Shown here: positions 1 through 6,102 of the stretch, piece by piece
Layout of the letters: the number at the start of each line of letters is the position of its first letter
How positions within the stretch are numbered: the stretch's first letter is position 1
From: an uncultured Collinsella sp.
GTDB lineage: Bacteria > Actinomycetota > Coriobacteriia > Coriobacteriales > Coriobacteriaceae
Assembly: GCA_902494135.1 (NCBI GenBank)
Contig: CABUSE010000087.1
Location: forward strand, 1-6,118
DNA length: 6,118 nt
Direction of reading: 5' to 3'
Translations under genes and position numbers: made by a program
Notes under the pieces: model-generated
Seen by the model: the letters and a program-made list of their open reading frames with translations, nothing else
Databases searched by the model: none
Told to the model about the DNA's origin: nothing

Positions 1-570
1 ACGGCATTTAAGGGCGACCCGGTGCCGTTTATCATGGAGCTCCCCAATTACCGCCTGCCGAGCGTCAAGACGACGGTGATGCTGGCATGGGATAAGGCCA
101 AGGACTTTATTACCAAGGCTTTTACCATTATCTTTGCCGCTACCGTGGTCATCTGGTTCCTTCAGACGTTCGACATTCGCTTTAATGTGGTCGCCGATCA
201 GTCGCAGAGTCTACTTGCCGGTCTGGGTAGCATCATCGCGCCGGTGTTGGCCCCACTCGGCTTTGGCGACTGGCGCGCCTCGACGGCGCTCGTCACCGGA
301 CTTATCGCCAAGGAGAGTGTCATCTCGACACTCACGGTGCTTTTGGGTGCAACCTCGCCCGCGGCATTGTCAACCATGTTTTCGCCGTTTACCGCCTACG
401 TGTTCTTGGTCTTTACGCTGCTGTACCCGCCTTGCGTGGCCGCTATCGGCGCTGTCAAGAGCGAGTTGGGCGCGCGCTATGCCGTGGCCGTATTCGCGTT
501 TCAGGTCGCCGTTGCCTGGATCGTGGCGTTTGTCGTGCATTCGGCGGGCATATTGCTGGGGTTGGCTTAG
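1..570 (+). CDS. feoB: Ferrous iron transport protein B, C-terminal part (5' end outside window)
   Basis: This is the C-terminal 189 residues of FeoB, the inner-membrane Fe(II) permease. The frame is open from base 1, so the N-terminal G-protein domain and first half of the permease lie upstream, outside the window. Visible family signatures are the PFIMELPNYRLP segment (residues 9-20 of the fragment) just before a membrane helix, the helix itself (about 40-57, AFTIIFAATVVIWFL), the conserved LIAKESVISTLTVL gate segment (about 101-114), and LYPPCVAAIGAVKSE (about 141-155) with the conserved Pro-Cys of the second Gate motif. A last hydrophobic helix runs to near the C-terminus (about 160-188). 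It stops at TAG 568-570 and the end looks natural, not truncated. FeoB normally sits with a small FeoA gene; none is visible downstream, so any partner would be upstream. Identification is by recalled family motifs and is firm. The GTG at base 22 is internal, not the start. Confidence 0.94.
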   Translation, partial: TAFKGDPVPFIMELPNYRLPSVKTTVMLAWDKAKDFITKAFTIIFAATVVIWFLQTFDIRFNVVADQSQSLLAGLGSIIAPVLAPLGFGDWRASTALVTGLIAKESVISTLTVLLGATSPAALSTMFSPFTAYVFLVFTLLYPPCVAAIGAVKSELGARYAVAVFAFQVAVAWIVAFVVHSAGILLGLA

Positions 571-611
571 TTATGAATTGACGACGCAACCTCTGTGTAT
601 CGAATTGTTTT

Positions 612-645
612 CGGCCCCGCTTCTGTACTGACGGATGCGGGGCCG
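612..645 (+). terminator. GC-rich hairpin after feoB, probable weak terminator
   Basis: A perfect 9-bp GC-rich stem (612-620 CGGCCCCGC with 637-645 GCGGGGCCG) is extended, after one mismatch, by five more pairs (622-626 with 631-635, including one G-U), leaving an ACTG loop. It lies 42 nt after the feoB stop. The bases after the stem (TTGCTATATAAT) do not form a good T tract, so efficient intrinsic termination is uncertain. The hairpin overlaps the -35 region of the next gene's promoter. Confidence 0.55.
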
Positions 646-657
646 TTGCTATATAAT
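628..657 (+). promoter_or_regulatory. Likely promoter of the sotB-like gene
   Basis: A perfect -10 box TATAAT lies at 652-657. Eighteen bases upstream of it is CTGACG (628-633), which matches four of six positions of the TTGACA -35 consensus. Transcription would start near 664, giving a leader of about 27 nt before the ATG at 691. The -35 half lies in the 3' arm and loop of the hairpin at 612-645. The prediction rests on sequence match and position only. Confidence 0.6.
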
Positions 658-690
658 CGCCTCCGCTCAAAACGATTGGAGACGTTATAT

Positions 691-1887
691 ATGACTCAGG
701 CAAGGCAAGACGGCATCACGCTCAGGCAGTGGCTCCCACTCGTCGGGCTCACCTGCTGTGCGTTCGTGTTCAACACGTCGGAGTTTATGCCCATCGGCCT
801 TTTGACTGATATCGCCGCGTCGTTCTCGCTCACCGAGGCCCAGGCGGGCATCATGATCTCGGTCTATGCCTGGGGCGTCATGCTGCTGTCGTTGCCGCTC
901 ATGGTGTTCGCTTCGCGTTTCGAGTTTAAGCGGATGCTGCTGGGCGTGCTTGCCGTGTTCTCGCTCGGTCAGTTCCTGTCCGCTGTGGCGCCGACCTATC
1001 CCATCCTGGTCTGCGCGCGCCTGGTGGTCGCTTGCGCACATGCCGTGTTCTGGTCAGTCGCCTCGATTATGGCCTCGCGCCTGGTCGACACTCGCCACGG
1101 CGCGCTCGCCATCAGCATGATCGCCACGGGCTCGTCCATCGCGCAGATCTTTGGCCTGCCTCTCGGTCGCGCCATTGGCTTGGCCGTGGGCTGGCGCATG
1201 ACGTTTGCCGTGGTCGGGGGCCTCTCAGCCATCGCGGTCGTCTACCAGGCAGCGGTGTTCCCGGCCATGCCGGCGGGTGAGCGCTTTACCGTCAAACAGC
1301 TGCCCGAGCTGCTCAAGAACCCGCTCCTCATCGCGCTCTACGCAGTCACGGTCTTCATGGCGACCGGCTATTACGCAAGCTACAGCTATATCGAGCCCTT
1401 CCTGGCGCAGGTCGCGCACGTCGATGCGGGCGCCATCACCATGACGCTGACGGCGTTTGGCTGTTCCGGCTTGGTGGGCAGCTGGCTGTTCAGCCGCCTG
1501 TTCGACGGGCACCGTTTTCCGTTCCTTGCTATCACGCTCTCCGGCGTGCCGGTGGCCCTGCTGCTCATGGGGCCGGCCGCATCGTCGCTCGTGACAGTGC
1601 TTGCCGTCTGCGCACTGTGGGGTTGCTGCGCCACGGCCTTTAACGTGGCGTTTCAGGCCGAGCTCATCAAGCACACGCCGGCAGATTCGTCGGCCGTCGC
1701 CATGTCGATCTTCTCGGGCCTGTTCAACCTCGGTATCGGCACGGGTACCGCGATCGGCGGAGCCGTGGTTTCGGGTCCCGGTATCGCCTGGATCGGCTTT
1801 GTGGGCGGGGCGATTGCCGTCGTGGGCGTCATCCTCGCCATCACCGTGCTGTTTCCGGCCATCCGCCGCGCCAAGCCCGTCGCCTAA
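691..1887 (+). CDS. sotB: MFS sugar efflux transporter, SotB family
   Basis: The product is a 398-residue major facilitator superfamily protein that should sit in the cytoplasmic membrane with 12 helices and export small sugars or related compounds by proton antiport. It resembles SotB/YdeA-type sugar efflux proteins along its whole length. Shared blocks are NTSEFMPIGLL (28-38) in TM1, the IMISVYAWGVMLLSLPLM segment (54-71), AHAVFWSVAS (116-125), LPLGRAIG with GWRMTF (156-172), YYASYSYIEPF (227-237) opening the second half, and FSGLFNLGIGTG (341-352). The TM2-3 loop (FASRFEFKR, 73-81) is a degenerate MFS motif A. A central cytoplasmic loop covers about 190-210. The ATG at 691 is preferred over an in-frame ATG at 595 because GGAG (678-681) lies 9 nt before it, the promoter TATAAT lies between the two candidates, and homology begins just after 691. 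The family is firm. The actual substrate (arabinose, IPTG-like sugars, drug) cannot be told from sequence; a more general MFS exporter is the alternative. Confidence 0.88.
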   Translation: MTQARQDGITLRQWLPLVGLTCCAFVFNTSEFMPIGLLTDIAASFSLTEAQAGIMISVYAWGVMLLSLPLMVFASRFEFKRMLLGVLAVFSLGQFLSAVAPTYPILVCARLVVACAHAVFWSVASIMASRLVDTRHGALAISMIATGSSIAQIFGLPLGRAIGLAVGWRMTFAVVGGLSAIAVVYQAAVFPAMPAGERFTVKQLPELLKNPLLIALYAVTVFMATGYYASYSYIEPFLAQVAHVDAGAITMTLTAFGCSGLVGSWLFSRLFDGHRFPFLAITLSGVPVALLLMGPAASSLVTVLAVCALWGCCATAFNVAFQAELIKHTPADSSAVAMSIFSGLFNLGIGTGTAIGGAVVSGPGIAWIGFVGGAIAVVGVILAITVLFPAIRRAKPVA

Positions 1888-1902
1888 TCACGTCCCCTCA
1901 TC

Positions 1903-1975
1903 AGTTGCGGTGGAATAGTTCCTGTTTAAGGCTTCTGAAGGCCCAGACAGGAACTATTCCACCGCAACTTATTTT
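1903..1975 (+). terminator. Long perfect hairpin with T tract, terminator of sotB or palindromic repeat
   Basis: The arms 1903-1925 and 1947-1969 are perfect reverse complements over 23 bp (each begins or ends AGTTGCGGTGG/CCACCGCAACT). Inside, GGCTT (1930-1934) can pair with AAGCC-like bases 1939-1943 around a CTGA loop, including one G-U pair. The 3' arm is followed by TTATTTT (1969-1975), a usable T tract for rightward transcription. The hairpin begins 15 nt after the sotB stop. The stem is much longer than an intrinsic terminator needs, so it may be a dispersed palindromic repeat that doubles as terminator. Confidence 0.7.
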
Positions 1976-1999
1976 GGGGGAGAGGATACAAGCTGGGCA

Positions 2000-2005
2000 T
2001 ACAAT
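2000..2005 (+). promoter_or_regulatory. Possible -10 box for the GH13/glycosylase pair
   Basis: TACAAT at 2000-2005 matches five of six bases of the -10 consensus and lies 35 nt before the ATG at 2041, similar to the TATAAT position in front of sotB. No convincing -35 is seen at the expected distance (the region is a G run after the hairpin), so the promoter is weak, activator-dependent, or wrongly called. Confidence 0.38.
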
Positions 2006-2040
2006 GGATGTCGTTGTGTTGAGCTTACCGGGAGGCTGTT

Positions 2041-3417
2041 ATGTGGGCATACGAGACGACGTTCTATCAGATCTATCCGCTGGGCTTTTGCGGGGCTCCG
2101 CGCGAAAACGCCGCGCCCGTTGCCGAGGGTGAGCTCGCCCAGGCTGCCAACGCCGCGCCCAACCCCGATGCTCCTATCATGAAGGTCGCCCAATGGGCCG
2201 ACTACATGCAGGAACTCGGCGTTGGCGCTGTGCTCATCAACCCACCGCTCGAATCTGATAGCCACGGCTACGATACACGCAGCCTGCGCCATATCGACCG
2301 TCGCCTGGGTGGGGACGCCGACTTTGCCGCCGTATGCGACACGCTGCATGCCCATGGCATCCGCGTGGTGCTCGATGCCGTCTTCAACCACGTCGGCCGC
2401 GGTTTTTGGGCCTTCCGCGATGTGCAGGAGCGCAAGTGGGACTCGCCGTACAAGGACTGGTTCCACATTAGCTTTGACGGCGATTCCTGCTATGGCGATG
2501 GCTTTTGGTACGAGGGCTGGGAAGGCCATTTTGAGCTTGTGAAGCTCAACCTGCAAAATCCCGCTGTGGTCGATTACCTGCTCGAGTCCGTGCGCCGCTG
2601 GGCCGAGGTCTTTGGCGTCGACGGCCTGCGCCTGGACGTTGCCTATATGCTCGACCGCGACTTTATGCGCCGCCTGCACGCCTTTACCCGTGAGCTCAAG
2701 CCCGACTTTGTGCTGATCGGCGAGACGCTCCACGGCGACTACAACCAAATCGTCAACGACGAGATGCTCGACTCCTGCACCAACTACGAGTGCTACAAGG
2801 GCCTGTACTCCAGCTTTAACTCGGTCAACATGTTCGAGATCGCCCATTCGCTGCACCGCCAGTTTGGCGGCGATCCGTGGTGCATCTACCGCGGCAAACA
2901 TCTGCTGTCGTTTGTCGACAACCACGATGTGCCGCGCCTGGCAAGTATCCTCACCGACAAGTCGTGTCTGCGTCCCGCCTACGGCATGCTCTTTGGCATG
3001 CCGGGCATCCCGTGCGTCTACTATGGCAGCGAGTGGGGAATTGCCGGCGAAAAGGGTGGCCCCGATGGCGACTGGGCGCTGCGACCTGCGCTCAATGAGC
3101 CTGCGCCCAACGAGCTGACGGCGTTCATCACGCAGCTTGCGCACCTTCGCTCGGCCGACGACGCGGCTGCCCGTGCTCTCAACTACGGTGCCTATCGCAA
3201 CGTGGTGATCCAGAACAAGCAGCTGCTGTTCGAGCGCGCCTGTGACGGCGCGACGGTACTCGTGGCGGTGAATGCTGTGGGTGAGCCTTACACCTTTGGC
3301 GCCGGCGAGCTCAACGGGTCCTTCGTCGACCTGCTTGCCGACGATGCGCCCACGGTCGAGCTGACGGGTACCCTTGAGCTTGCACCCTACGAGGTGCGCT
3401 ATCTGTTGAGAGCCTAG
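2041..3417 (+). CDS. Cytoplasmic GH13 alpha-amylase-family glycoside hydrolase
   Basis: This 458-residue protein belongs to glycoside hydrolase family 13 and should cleave or transfer alpha-glucosidic bonds of glycogen- or starch-derived oligosaccharides. All GH13 conserved regions are present in order: region I DAVFNHV (112-118), region V-like LVKLNLQNP (166-174), region II GLRLDVAY (195-202) with nucleophile D199 and R197, region III LIGE (225-228) with acid/base E228, and region IV FVDNHD (291-296) with H295 and D296. Other family marks are YQIYPLGFCGAP near the N-terminus, HGYDT (75-79) and YYGSEWG (327-333). There is no signal peptide or carbohydrate-binding module, so it acts inside the cell. 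An Ala/Pro-rich stretch at about 24-46 is probably a surface loop. The C-terminal 80 residues fit the usual small beta domain. GGGAGG (2030-2035) lies 5 nt before the ATG. Substrate specificity (maltodextrinase, alpha-glucosidase or transferase) is not decided by the sequence. The glycosylase gene follows after 3 nt. Confidence 0.9.
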   Translation: MWAYETTFYQIYPLGFCGAPRENAAPVAEGELAQAANAAPNPDAPIMKVAQWADYMQELGVGAVLINPPLESDSHGYDTRSLRHIDRRLGGDADFAAVCDTLHAHGIRVVLDAVFNHVGRGFWAFRDVQERKWDSPYKDWFHISFDGDSCYGDGFWYEGWEGHFELVKLNLQNPAVVDYLLESVRRWAEVFGVDGLRLDVAYMLDRDFMRRLHAFTRELKPDFVLIGETLHGDYNQIVNDEMLDSCTNYECYKGLYSSFNSVNMFEIAHSLHRQFGGDPWCIYRGKHLLSFVDNHDVPRLASILTDKSCLRPAYGMLFGMPGIPCVYYGSEWGIAGEKGGPDGDWALRPALNEPAPNELTAFITQLAHLRSADDAAARALNYGAYRNVVIQNKQLLFERACDGATVLVAVNAVGEPYTFGAGELNGSFVDLLADDAPTVELTGTLELAPYEVRYLLRA

Positions 3418-3420
3418 CCC

Positions 3421-3984
3421 ATGGCCGTATCTGACGAGGGCTATCAACATATTGAGCATGGGTTTGAGCCCGTGTTTGACGAGCACTCGCGCGTTTTGGT
3501 GCTCGGGTCGTTTCCCTCGGTGCTTTCGCGCGCCAATTCCTTTTATTACGGCAACCCTCAGAATCGCTTTTGGCGCGTGATGGCCGCGTGCCTCGGTGTG
3601 CCTGTGCCGCCCAACGAGGGCGACCCTTTGGCAAGCGGTGAGCCCGCGACGCTTGATGCCTCCATTGCCGCCAAGCGGTCCATGCTGCTGAACGGCGGCG
3701 TGGCCCTGTGGGATGTGATCGAGAGCTGCGACATTAAGGGTTCGAGTGACGCCAGCATCAAAAACGTCGTTCCGGCGCATGTCGAGCGCATTACCGGCGC
3801 AGCTCCTATCGAGGTCGTTGTCTGTAACGGCGGCACGGCAGGGCGGCTCTACAAGCGCTATCTACAAGAGCGCACCGGGCTGCCGGCCATCGTTCTGCCG
3901 TCGACAAGTCCCGCCAATGCGGCATGGCGCCTGGAACGCCTTGTCGAGCGCTGGCGCGAGGCCGTTGACTGGGCTGTAATTTAA
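3421..3984 (+). CDS. DNA-deoxyinosine (hypoxanthine) glycosylase, UDG superfamily family 6
   Basis: The 187-residue product matches the family 6 (HDG) branch of the uracil-DNA glycosylase superfamily. These enzymes remove hypoxanthine, the product of adenine deamination, from DNA to begin base excision repair. Visible motifs are VLVLGSFPS (25-33, motif 1), SFYYGNPQNRFWRV (40-53), NGGVALWDVIESC (91-103), SSDASIKNVVP (108-118), VCNGGTAGRLY (134-144) and LPSTSPANAAW (159-169, the motif 2 region near the DNA-binding loop). Length and order agree with the family, and the protein appears complete and soluble. The ATG at 3421 starts 3 nt after the GH13 stop and has only a weak GAGAG (3408-3412) before it, so translation is probably coupled to the upstream gene. 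The TAA at 3982-3984 lies 1 nt from the stop of the opposing gene. The family call is strong from motifs; the exact base preference is inferred. Confidence 0.9.
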   Translation: MAVSDEGYQHIEHGFEPVFDEHSRVLVLGSFPSVLSRANSFYYGNPQNRFWRVMAACLGVPVPPNEGDPLASGEPATLDASIAAKRSMLLNGGVALWDVIESCDIKGSSDASIKNVVPAHVERITGAAPIEVVVCNGGTAGRLYKRYLQERTGLPAIVLPSTSPANAAWRLERLVERWREAVDWAVI

Positions 3985-3985
3985 T

Positions 3986-4648
3986 TTAGATTTTTGTTTG
4001 AGCGTGGGCGCCCAGACGTTTCAGAACGCCTCGCCAGATCGGCGCGGGCACGGCTGGCTCGGCGCAAACCATGCCGTCGGCGTCGACGTTGGCGGCATTG
4101 CCGCCGCCAAGTCGCTGTGCATGCTTGACGGAGCAGCCCATGCGCACGGCGCCCACGAGCTTGTCCATGGCCTCAGAAAACGGTCGCCGCAAGAGTCCCA
4201 TGCGCGGAGAGCGACGAAGCGCCGCAATGCCGCTGCCGGCGCAGATGGCAACGCCGCCACACCACAATTGGCCATGGCGCTCACATGCCTTGTGCAGGCG
4301 AACGGCGGTCCCACGCGCCTGCTCAGTGCCCTCTTGTGCGGCTCGAATCGCGACATAGACGCGCGTTCCCGTACCGCCAAAGCGCTCAAGCGCCTGCTCG
4401 ATGGCTGTCAACGTCTCATCGTCAGCCACATCTTCAATGGCCAGCACGATGCCATCGGCAACGCTGCCGGCGTCATTTGCCTTCAAGTCGACCGGGCGGG
4501 GGAGTGCGGTGCCGGAAAGTTGAGCATAGGCGGCGATGGCATCCTGCAGGTCCCAGAGCAAAAACTCAAGATCGGCGCTATTGGGAATGCTGATATACGC
4601 AATGGTTTGCAGCGTTTTTGGTACATCGCCGCGCGCGGTCGTCTCCAT
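3986..4648 (-). CDS. Uncharacterised protein with flavodoxin/NADPH-FMN-reductase-like second half
   Basis: This 220-residue protein is not one I can name. The stretch DGIVLAIEDVADD (65-77), then TRVYVAIRAAQEGTEQA (95-111), then LWCGGVAICAGSGIAALRRSPRMGLLRRPFSEAMDKLVGAV (128-168) follows the order seen in flavodoxin-fold oxidoreductases of anaerobes: a D-G-I-x-L strand, a 'VYAI' strand, and a W-x-G-G-x-x-x-x-x-G-x-G loop followed by a helix. The end, PAPIWRGVLKRLGAHAQ (201-217), recalls the P-R-x-x-Y tail of those proteins. The usual N-terminal phosphate-binding loop (G-S-x-R-x-x-S) is absent, so FMN binding is doubtful. No signal peptide or clear membrane helix is seen. The start is supported by AAAGGAGA (complement of 4653-4660) 5 nt before ATG 4648. 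It is divergent from the aminotransferase and convergent with the glycosylase. A real gene is likely; the fold assignment is an inference by eye. Confidence 0.72.
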   Translation of the reverse strand: METTARGDVPKTLQTIAYISIPNSADLEFLLWDLQDAIAAYAQLSGTALPRPVDLKANDAGSVADGIVLAIEDVADDETLTAIEQALERFGGTGTRVYVAIRAAQEGTEQARGTAVRLHKACERHGQLWCGGVAICAGSGIAALRRSPRMGLLRRPFSEAMDKLVGAVRMGCSVKHAQRLGGGNAANVDADGMVCAEPAVPAPIWRGVLKRLGAHAQTKI

Positions 4649-4709
4649 GCCATCTCCTTTCCGGCTCGTTTCCGTTTAGGTTACACCGTCTGGTGGCGCC
4701 CCGCCGCGC

Positions 4710-4715
4710 TATCCT
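4710..4715 (+). promoter_or_regulatory. Possible -10 box of the aminotransferase gene in the divergent spacer
   Basis: The 93-bp spacer 4649-4741 must hold promoters for two divergent genes. On the + strand TATCCT (4710-4715) matches four of six -10 bases and ends 26 nt before the ATG at 4742. No good -35 is seen at 16-18 nt. For the leftward gene I could not pick a convincing -10. No operator-like palindrome stands out. Confidence 0.35.
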
Positions 4716-4741
4716 AGTGCAACCCTTACGAAAGGAACGCC

Positions 4742-5878
4742 ATGCGTCTGTCCATGAATACCTCGCTTGCCACGCTCAAGCCCTCCGGTATCCGCCGGAT
4801 TAACGCGCTCGCCGCCCAGCATCCGGGGTGCATCGCGCTCGCGCTCGGCGAGCCCGATTTTCCCACGCCCGATGTGATTAGCGCCGAGGTGACCGCCGCA
4901 CTGGACCGCGGTGACACGCACTATCCGCCCAACAACGGTCGCCCCGCCCTGCGTGATGCACTGTCCAAATATATGGATGACGCGGGCCTGGCGTTTTCCG
5001 CCGATGAGGTCATCCTGACCGACGGTGCGACCGAGGCACTGTCGGCAACATTCATGGCTATGCTCAACCCCGGCGACGAGGTCATTATCCCCACGCCGGC
5101 CTTTGGCCTGTACGAGAGCATCGTCGTGGCCAACCACGCCAAAGCAGTCTTTTTGGATACGGAGCCCGCGCAATTCCAGATCGATGAGGATGCGCTTCGT
5201 GCTTGCGTGACGCCGGCGACCAAGGCCATCGTCATCTGCTCGCCCAACAATCCTACGGGTTGCATCCTCAACACGGCGTCGCTCGACGCCGTGGCGCGCG
5301 TGGCGGAGGAGGCGGGCATCTACGTGGTCTGCGACGACGTATACAACCGCCTGGTTTATGTGGATGGCTACGAGCGCTTTGCCCAGCGTCACCCGGAGCT
5401 GCGTGAGCAGACGGTCGTCATCGAGAGCTTCTCCAAGCCCTGGGCCATGACCGGCTGGCGTTTGGGCTGGCTCGCGGCAGCAACACCCGTCATCGCCGAG
5501 ATCGCAAAAGCCCACCAATACCTAGTATCGAGCGCCGTCTCCTTCGAAATGGACGCCGCGGCCCGAGCCCTCACCGTCGACCCAACCCCCATGCTCAAAG
5601 TCTACCGAGCCCGCCGCGAGCGCGTACTCGAAGCCTTAAACGCCATGGGCCTCGACGTAGTAGAGCCCGCAGGAGCCTTCTATACTTTCCCGAGCATCAA
5701 AAAGTTCGGCCTAACCAGCGAAGACTTCTGCATCAAAGCCATCAAAGAAGCAAACGTAGCCCTAGTCCCGGGAGACTGCTTCGGAACCGAAGGCCACATC
5801 CGCCTAAGCTACTGCGTCTCCGACAAAAATCTGGACGAAGGTCTCCGCCGCCTGTCAAACTTCGTTTCAACCTTGTAG
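4742..5878 (+). CDS. PLP-dependent class I/II aminotransferase (aspartate/aromatic type)
   Basis: The 378-residue product is a complete fold type I aminotransferase that moves an amino group between an amino acid and a 2-oxo acid in the cytoplasm. Key residues are visible: LALGEPDFPTP (33-43) at the N-terminus, YPPNNGRPALR (61-71), the phosphate-binding DGATEAL (94-100), SPNNPTG (167-173) with the cofactor-contacting N170, D198 and Y201 in CDDVY, the Schiff-base lysine K232 in SFSKPWAMTGWRLGW (229-243), and the substrate-carboxylate arginine R354 in HIRLSY (352-357). AAAGGA (4731-4736) lies 5 nt before ATG 4742; Met5 is a less likely start. The substrate (aspartate, aromatic or N-acetyl-diaminopimelate-type) cannot be fixed from motifs alone. 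An oddity is that codon use changes sharply near base 5500 (residue 255): GAA, CTA, GTA and TTC replace GAG, CTG/CTC, GTG/GTC and TTT, with the reading frame and family motifs intact. Confidence 0.9.
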   Translation: MRLSMNTSLATLKPSGIRRINALAAQHPGCIALALGEPDFPTPDVISAEVTAALDRGDTHYPPNNGRPALRDALSKYMDDAGLAFSADEVILTDGATEALSATFMAMLNPGDEVIIPTPAFGLYESIVVANHAKAVFLDTEPAQFQIDEDALRACVTPATKAIVICSPNNPTGCILNTASLDAVARVAEEAGIYVVCDDVYNRLVYVDGYERFAQRHPELREQTVVIESFSKPWAMTGWRLGWLAAATPVIAEIAKAHQYLVSSAVSFEMDAAARALTVDPTPMLKVYRARRERVLEALNAMGLDVVEPAGAFYTFPSIKKFGLTSEDFCIKAIKEANVALVPGDCFGTEGHIRLSYCVSDKNLDEGLRRLSNFVSTL

Positions 5879-5972
5879 TCCTCAGAGACGCAACACATCA
5901 GCCCACCGACATAAGGGTATGCGTGGGGCGCGTCGCTCAACGGGCGCGAAGATTCGCAGTAAAGTTACCGTA
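5879..5972. other. Non-coding spacer with no clear gene
   Basis: No plausible open reading frame with a ribosome binding site is seen here. A weak 6-bp stem (5929-5934 with 5943-5948) and the short palindrome GCGAAGATTCGC (5946-5957) are present, but neither is followed by a T tract. An intrinsic terminator for the aminotransferase is therefore not evident before the large palindrome that starts at 5973. Confidence 0.5.
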
Positions 5973-6102
5973 GCTCTGGCCCGAGGGGACGGGTCGAAAT
6001 TTTCGTAGATTCCGCACGAGCCGAAGGCCACTTAATGTGGCCTTCGTGCGAGCCCAGGACTTGACCGAGCGAAAATCTCGACCCGTCCCCTCGGGCCGGA
6101 GC
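5973..6102. repeat. 130-bp nested palindrome (MITE-like repeat or structured RNA)
   Basis: The outer arms 5978-6005 and 6070-6097 pair at 27 of 28 positions (20 perfect pairs, an A/C mismatch at 5998/6077, then seven more). Five further pairs (one G-U) reach out to 5973/6102. Within the intervening bases a second hairpin forms: 6023-6031 pairs with 6037-6045 around a TTAAT loop, and CGCAC (6013-6017) pairs with GTGCG (6046-6050) across a 5-nt bulge. GTA directly flanks both ends (5970-5972 and 6103-6105). There is no T tract on either side, so a plain intrinsic terminator is unlikely. No coding capacity is seen. The structure is read directly; the interpretation as a dispersed mobile palindrome or as a folded RNA is inference. 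Confidence 0.8.

Noticed and set aside
578..606. TTGACG at 578-583 as a -35 box for an earlier promoter
   Set aside because: No acceptable -10 lies 16-18 nt downstream; the perfect TATAAT at 652-657 is a better explanation.
595..690. N-terminal extension of the SotB-like protein from the ATG at 595
   Set aside because: It would translate through the hairpin and promoter, has no ribosome binding site, and the added residues do not resemble the family.
1969..3780. Long minus-strand open frame of about 603 codons antisense to the GH13 and glycosylase genes
   Set aside because: It lies fully opposite two genes with clear family motifs, its translation shows no recognisable domain and is rich in residues typical of antisense GC-rich frames, and it has no supported start.
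3998..4717. Plus-strand open frame of 239 codons opposite the flavodoxin-like gene
   Set aside because: It would begin with TTG without a ribosome binding site and has no recognisable family pattern, whereas the minus-strand gene has a strong AAAGGAGA and flavodoxin-like motifs.
4709..5518. Minus-strand open frame of 269 codons antisense to the aminotransferase
   Set aside because: It is opposite a well-supported PLP enzyme and resembles a composition artefact; it begins about where the sense codon use changes, which explains why it is open only there.
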